Shown here piece by piece: positions 7,206-9,081 of a DNA stretch of 9,081 bases. The notes beneath the pieces were generated by a model, which worked only from the letters and a program-made list of their open reading frames with translations, ran no database searches and was not told where the DNA came from. The DNA lies in the NCBI GenBank assembly GCA_048268485.1, contig JBLWVL010000068.1:1-9081 (forward strand), in the 5' to 3' direction. This DNA comes from Oceanospirillum sp048268485. Lineage in GTDB: Bacteria > Pseudomonadota > Gammaproteobacteria > Pseudomonadales > Halomonadaceae. The position numbers and the translations under genes are program-made. How positions within the stretch are numbered: position 1 is the first letter of the stretch; every line of letters starts with the position of its first letter.

Positions 7206-8156
7206 ATGGCCGTTTATACTCAGGTTTCCGAAACTGAACTCAACTCTTTTCTGCAAGACTATGGTCTGGCTACTAATTACCAACTGCAGGGGTTGATGGG
7301 CGGTACCGAAAATACCACCTATCGCATCAGCTACGAAGATCAGCCGGAAAGTTATATCCTGACCCTGTTCGAACAGGGCGATCACAGCGATCTGGGTTAC
7401 TTTGTTTCTCTGCTGACCCAACTGGCGGACAACGGCATGAACACTGTCGCGGCCCCCATCGTCGATCAAAATGGCCAATACCTGCAGACACTGGCGGATA
7501 AACCAGCATTACTATTCCCATGTCTGAGCGGCAGCCATCCGGAAAACCCAGGCATTGAGCAGGCAAAACAACTGGGAAGCTGGCTGGGGCAGATGCATGT
7601 TACCGCGCAACAGTTTGATCTGCACAAAGCCAATAATCGTTCTATCGGCTGGATGAAATCTGTAGCACCAGATCTACTGCCATTGCTTAATGAGATGGAT
7701 CAACAGCTGATGCAGCTGGAAATCAGTCATTTTGTGGATCTTCTGGAAGAGTGCCCGGATCTGCCGGAAGGTATTCTGCACGGCGATCTGTTTCGGGATA
7801 ACACCTTCTACGAAGGTGACAAACTTACCGGCGTGATCGACTTCTATAACGGCTGTAACGGCCACCTGCTCTATGACTTAGCGGTGGTACTGAACGACTG
7901 GAGTTGTCAGGATGGCAGCGAGCCGGATCTGGAGCTGCAGGCTGCCCTGCTGGCCGCTTACGAAAGTGTGCGTCCACTCACCGATACCGAACGCCACGCC
8001 CTGCCCGGCTTTCTGCGCGCCTGTGCTTTGCGTTACTGGATCTCCCGCCTGCTGGCGAAACATCTGGCAGAAGAAGAAGGCCACGCTCACGGTTATAAAG
8101 ACCCGGAACACTATAAGCTGATTCTGCTGAACCGCATTAAGCAGGCAGGTTGGTAA
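7206..8156 (+). CDS. thrB: Homoserine kinase, aminoglycoside-phosphotransferase fold
   Basis: Phosphorylates L-homoserine with ATP to O-phospho-L-homoserine, the step before threonine synthase in threonine biosynthesis; cytoplasmic. The 316-residue length is normal for the ThrB type that has the APH/choline-kinase fold, unrelated to the GHMP-kinase ThrB of E. coli. Visible motifs are the glycine-rich GGTENTTYRI near the N terminus (32-41), the catalytic-loop HGDLFRDN (192-199, with D194 as catalytic base and N199 as metal ligand) and IDFYNG (D212, metal-binding Asp). A C-terminal helical part has RACALRYWISRLL (271-283). The ATG at 7206 fits the family N terminus (MAVYTQVSETELNSFL), but only a weak GAG lies upstream. 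No other threonine gene is in the window, as expected in Pseudomonas-like genomes where thrB stands apart from hom-thrC. An intrinsic terminator follows at 8185-8211. Confidence 0.93.
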   Translation: MAVYTQVSETELNSFLQDYGLATNYQLQGLMGGTENTTYRISYEDQPESYILTLFEQGDHSDLGYFVSLLTQLADNGMNTVAAPIVDQNGQYLQTLADKPALLFPCLSGSHPENPGIEQAKQLGSWLGQMHVTAQQFDLHKANNRSIGWMKSVAPDLLPLLNEMDQQLMQLEISHFVDLLEECPDLPEGILHGDLFRDNTFYEGDKLTGVIDFYNGCNGHLLYDLAVVLNDWSCQDGSEPDLELQAALLAAYESVRPLTDTERHALPGFLRACALRYWISRLLAKHLAEEEGHAHGYKDPEHYKLILLNRIKQAGW

Positions 8157-8184
8157 GTAAAAAATGAGCCAGCAATATTGGCTT

Positions 8185-8211
8185 AAAAGGCTTAATATCA
8201 AGTCCTTTTTT
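8185..8211 (+). terminator. Intrinsic terminator after thrB
   Basis: AAAAGGCTT (8185-8193) pairs with AAG and CCTTTT (8200-8209) with a single bulged T and a six-base loop. The descending arm runs into six T (8206-8211). A second small stem, AGCCA with TGGCT, precedes it (8167-8183). It separates thrB from the toxin-antitoxin module. Confidence 0.6.
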
Positions 8212-8258
8212 GTTGCTGATCAAAAAAATCCTAGCCATTTCAGCCCTATGCCCTAAAC

Positions 8259-8275
8259 TGAATACATTGAATACA
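8259..8275. promoter_or_regulatory. Tandem direct repeat upstream of the antitoxin, candidate operator
   Basis: TGAATACA occurs twice (8259-8266 and 8268-8275) one base apart, giving a nine-base period, and ends 23 bases before the antitoxin ATG. Ribbon-helix-helix antitoxins bind short repeated or inverted sites in their own promoter, so this is a reasonable autoregulation site. TACATT and TACAAA inside it resemble weak -10 boxes, but no good -35 was found. Confidence 0.35.
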
Positions 8276-8298
8276 AATAGGCTTCAAAGGTGCATAAA

Positions 8299-8526
8299 AT
8301 GGCAACCAGCATACGTCTTAACGAAGACATTGAACATAGATTAAACCACTTGGCCGAAGTCACGGGGCGCTCAAAAGCCTTCTATCTGAGACGGCTGATT
8401 GAGGATCACTTCGACGAGCTGGAAGAGACCTATCTGGCCGAAGACACTCTGCAACGGATTCGCAGAGGCGAAGAAAAGATACACTCTCTCAGGGATGTAG
8501 AGCATGAGCTTGGGTTGGACAATTGA
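8299..8526 (+). CDS. Ribbon-helix-helix antitoxin of a RelBE/ParDE-type module
   Basis: A 75-residue antitoxin and DNA-binding protein. The N terminus (ATSIRLNEDIEHRLNHLAEVTGRSKAFYLRRLIEDH, read in two parts: strand ATSIRL, then two helices) is a classic CopG/RHH fold, with SKAFYLRRLIE as the second helix. The C-terminal half is acidic and helical (DELEETYLAEDTLQRI, then GEEKIHSLRDVEHELGL), which is the part expected to wrap and neutralise the toxin. The family is CopG/RHH, DinJ- or RelB-like. The ATG at 8299 is preferred over the GTG at 8290 because AAAGG (8286-8290) lies eight bases before it; the GTG would overlap that site. The reading frame is intact. Its last 23 bases overlap the toxin start, the usual translational coupling. 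Autoregulation with the toxin through the upstream repeats is inferred. Confidence 0.85.
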   Translation: MATSIRLNEDIEHRLNHLAEVTGRSKAFYLRRLIEDHFDELEETYLAEDTLQRIRRGEEKIHSLRDVEHELGLDN

Positions 8527-8783
8527 GATTTCTGATACAGCACGTAAGCAGCTAAAAAAGATGAATAAACAGGATGCAGGGCGCATCCTGAGTTACCTTA
8601 TAATCCCGGGCTGCAAAGGGCGTCAATCCCCGGAAAACGGGGAAAGCACTCAAGGGAAATTTTTCAGAGTTGTGGCGCTACAGAGTCGGCAACTATCGGA
8701 TACTGTGTGAACTGCAGGACAATATTATGACAATACTGGTTTTGCAGGCTGGACACAGAAAAGAGATTTATAAGCAATTCTGA
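8504..8783 (+). pseudogene. RelE/ParE-superfamily toxin gene broken by a one-base frameshift
   Basis: The start, MSLGWTIEISDTARKQLKK, and then NKQDAGRILSYL are typical of the RelE family N terminus. After SYL (codons to 8599) the frame runs into unrelated residues and stops at 8708-8710. One base further on, the next frame encodes AAKGVNPRKTGKALKG, then SELWRYRVGNYRILCEL, then ILVLQAGHRKEIYKQF with a stop at 8781-8783. These are the conserved central and C-terminal parts of the toxin, including the Arg-rich WRYRVGNYRI strand and the GHR ending. Removing one base between about 8600 and 8609 (for example one C of ATCCCGGG) gives a normal protein of about 92 residues. The toxin would be an mRNA interferase (RelE) or gyrase poison (ParE); which one is not clear. 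As the sequence stands it is inactive, unless the extra base is a sequencing error or the ribosome shifts frame. Confidence 0.85.
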
Positions 8784-8807
8784 AGCAGCCAGCATACCAA
8801 GCTGCTT
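8783..8807. terminator. Hairpin between the convergent toxin and YheV-like genes
   Basis: AAGCAGC (8783-8789) pairs with GCTGCTT (8801-8807) around an 11-base loop, and the stem can be extended by CTG/CAG outside a TT bulge. It lies exactly between the two converging stops. The run TTTT is short, so it is a moderate intrinsic terminator, perhaps working in both directions. Confidence 0.5.
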
Positions 8808-8818
8808 TTCAGAAATAA

Positions 8819-9061
8819 TTACTTCGCCTTAGGGTCCATCAGGTTCACCACCTGAATCTCATCTTTCGGGTCGGGCTGGCTCTGATTCACGCGGGTTGCC
8901 GGTTCTTCAACCGGTGGTGCGGTCAGCGACATCTCATCGGTAAAACCACAGGCAACACACTCACGGTGCTGGATATCATCCTCGGTCCAGGCTTTCAGTT
9001 TATCCATCTCACCACAGCGCGGGCATATGGCACCGGCGATAAAGCATTTTACAATTGTCAT
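8819..9061 (-). CDS. yheV: YheV-like putative zinc-ribbon protein
   Basis: An 80-residue cytoplasmic protein of unknown function. Residues 1-40 carry CPRCG (C13, C16) and CVACG (C35, C38), a four-cysteine zinc-ribbon arrangement, plus a further Cys at 6. The sequence start MTIVKCFIAGAICPRCGEMD and the words KLKAW and RECVACGFTDEM match the YheV/DUF2387 family of putative metal-binding proteins. The second half is Pro-, Glu- and Asp-rich and looks disordered; the E. coli protein is somewhat shorter, from memory. AGG seven bases before the ATG at 9061 supports the start. In many gammaproteobacteria the gene follows prlC (oligopeptidase A), so prlC may lie just beyond the right edge on the minus strand, but the 20 bases left cannot show it. 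Confidence 0.82.
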   Translation of the reverse strand: MTIVKCFIAGAICPRCGEMDKLKAWTEDDIQHRECVACGFTDEMSLTAPPVEEPATRVNQSQPDPKDEIQVVNLMDPKAK

Positions 9062-9081
9062 GTTTTTACCTGTAAAAGACC

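Noticed and set aside
7128..7478. Minus-strand open frame overlapping the start of thrB
   Set aside because: It overlaps the conserved N-terminal coding part of thrB and shows no family resemblance; a shadow frame.

Overview
The window looks like the chromosome of a marine gammaproteobacterium. An order close to Pseudomonadales/Oceanospirillales is most likely, but the genus cannot be fixed from sequence alone. The evidence is the divergent pair polA / DUF2782-family secreted protein followed by a ThrB of the aminoglycoside-phosphotransferase fold (the Pseudomonas-type homoserine kinase), plus a YheV-like zinc-ribbon protein. These are ordinary housekeeping genes; the unusual material sits inside and between them.

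Layout. Bases 1-139 hold no gene but contain two inverted REP-like palindromes. On the minus strand lie a small secreted Ala/Glu/Lys-rich helical protein (140-511) and, just upstream of it, a two-TM PAS-GGDEF-EAL cyclic-di-GMP enzyme (580-3285) with all signature motifs intact; the two may share a transcript. A 339-base gap (3286-3624) holds imperfect hairpins and a plus-strand terminator-like structure. DNA polymerase I (polA, 3625-6711, minus) follows. Divergent from it on the plus strand are the DUF2782 protein (6806-7096) and thrB (7206-8156), which ends in an intrinsic terminator. A RelBE/ParDE-type toxin-antitoxin module follows: an intact ribbon-helix-helix antitoxin (8299-8526) overlaps a RelE-like toxin gene broken by one extra base. 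The yheV-like gene (8819-9061) converges on it from the minus strand.

Main point of interest. PolA is 1028 residues, about 100 longer than the E. coli enzyme as I remember it (928). The extra length lies inside the 3'-5' exonuclease domain, between the second and third catalytic motifs. Most of the insert is a diverged second copy of the protein's own thumb segment: 30 identities over 64 aligned positions with a single one-residue gap, counted by eye. The linker before this copy is acidic and carries QFDLL, which resembles a beta-clamp-binding pentapeptide. An ancient intragenic duplication placing a thumb-like module and a possible clamp tether in the proofreading domain would be an unusual Pol I architecture. 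The other leads are the frameshifted toxin beside an intact antitoxin, the REP pair with compensatory stem changes, and the structured gap downstream of polA.
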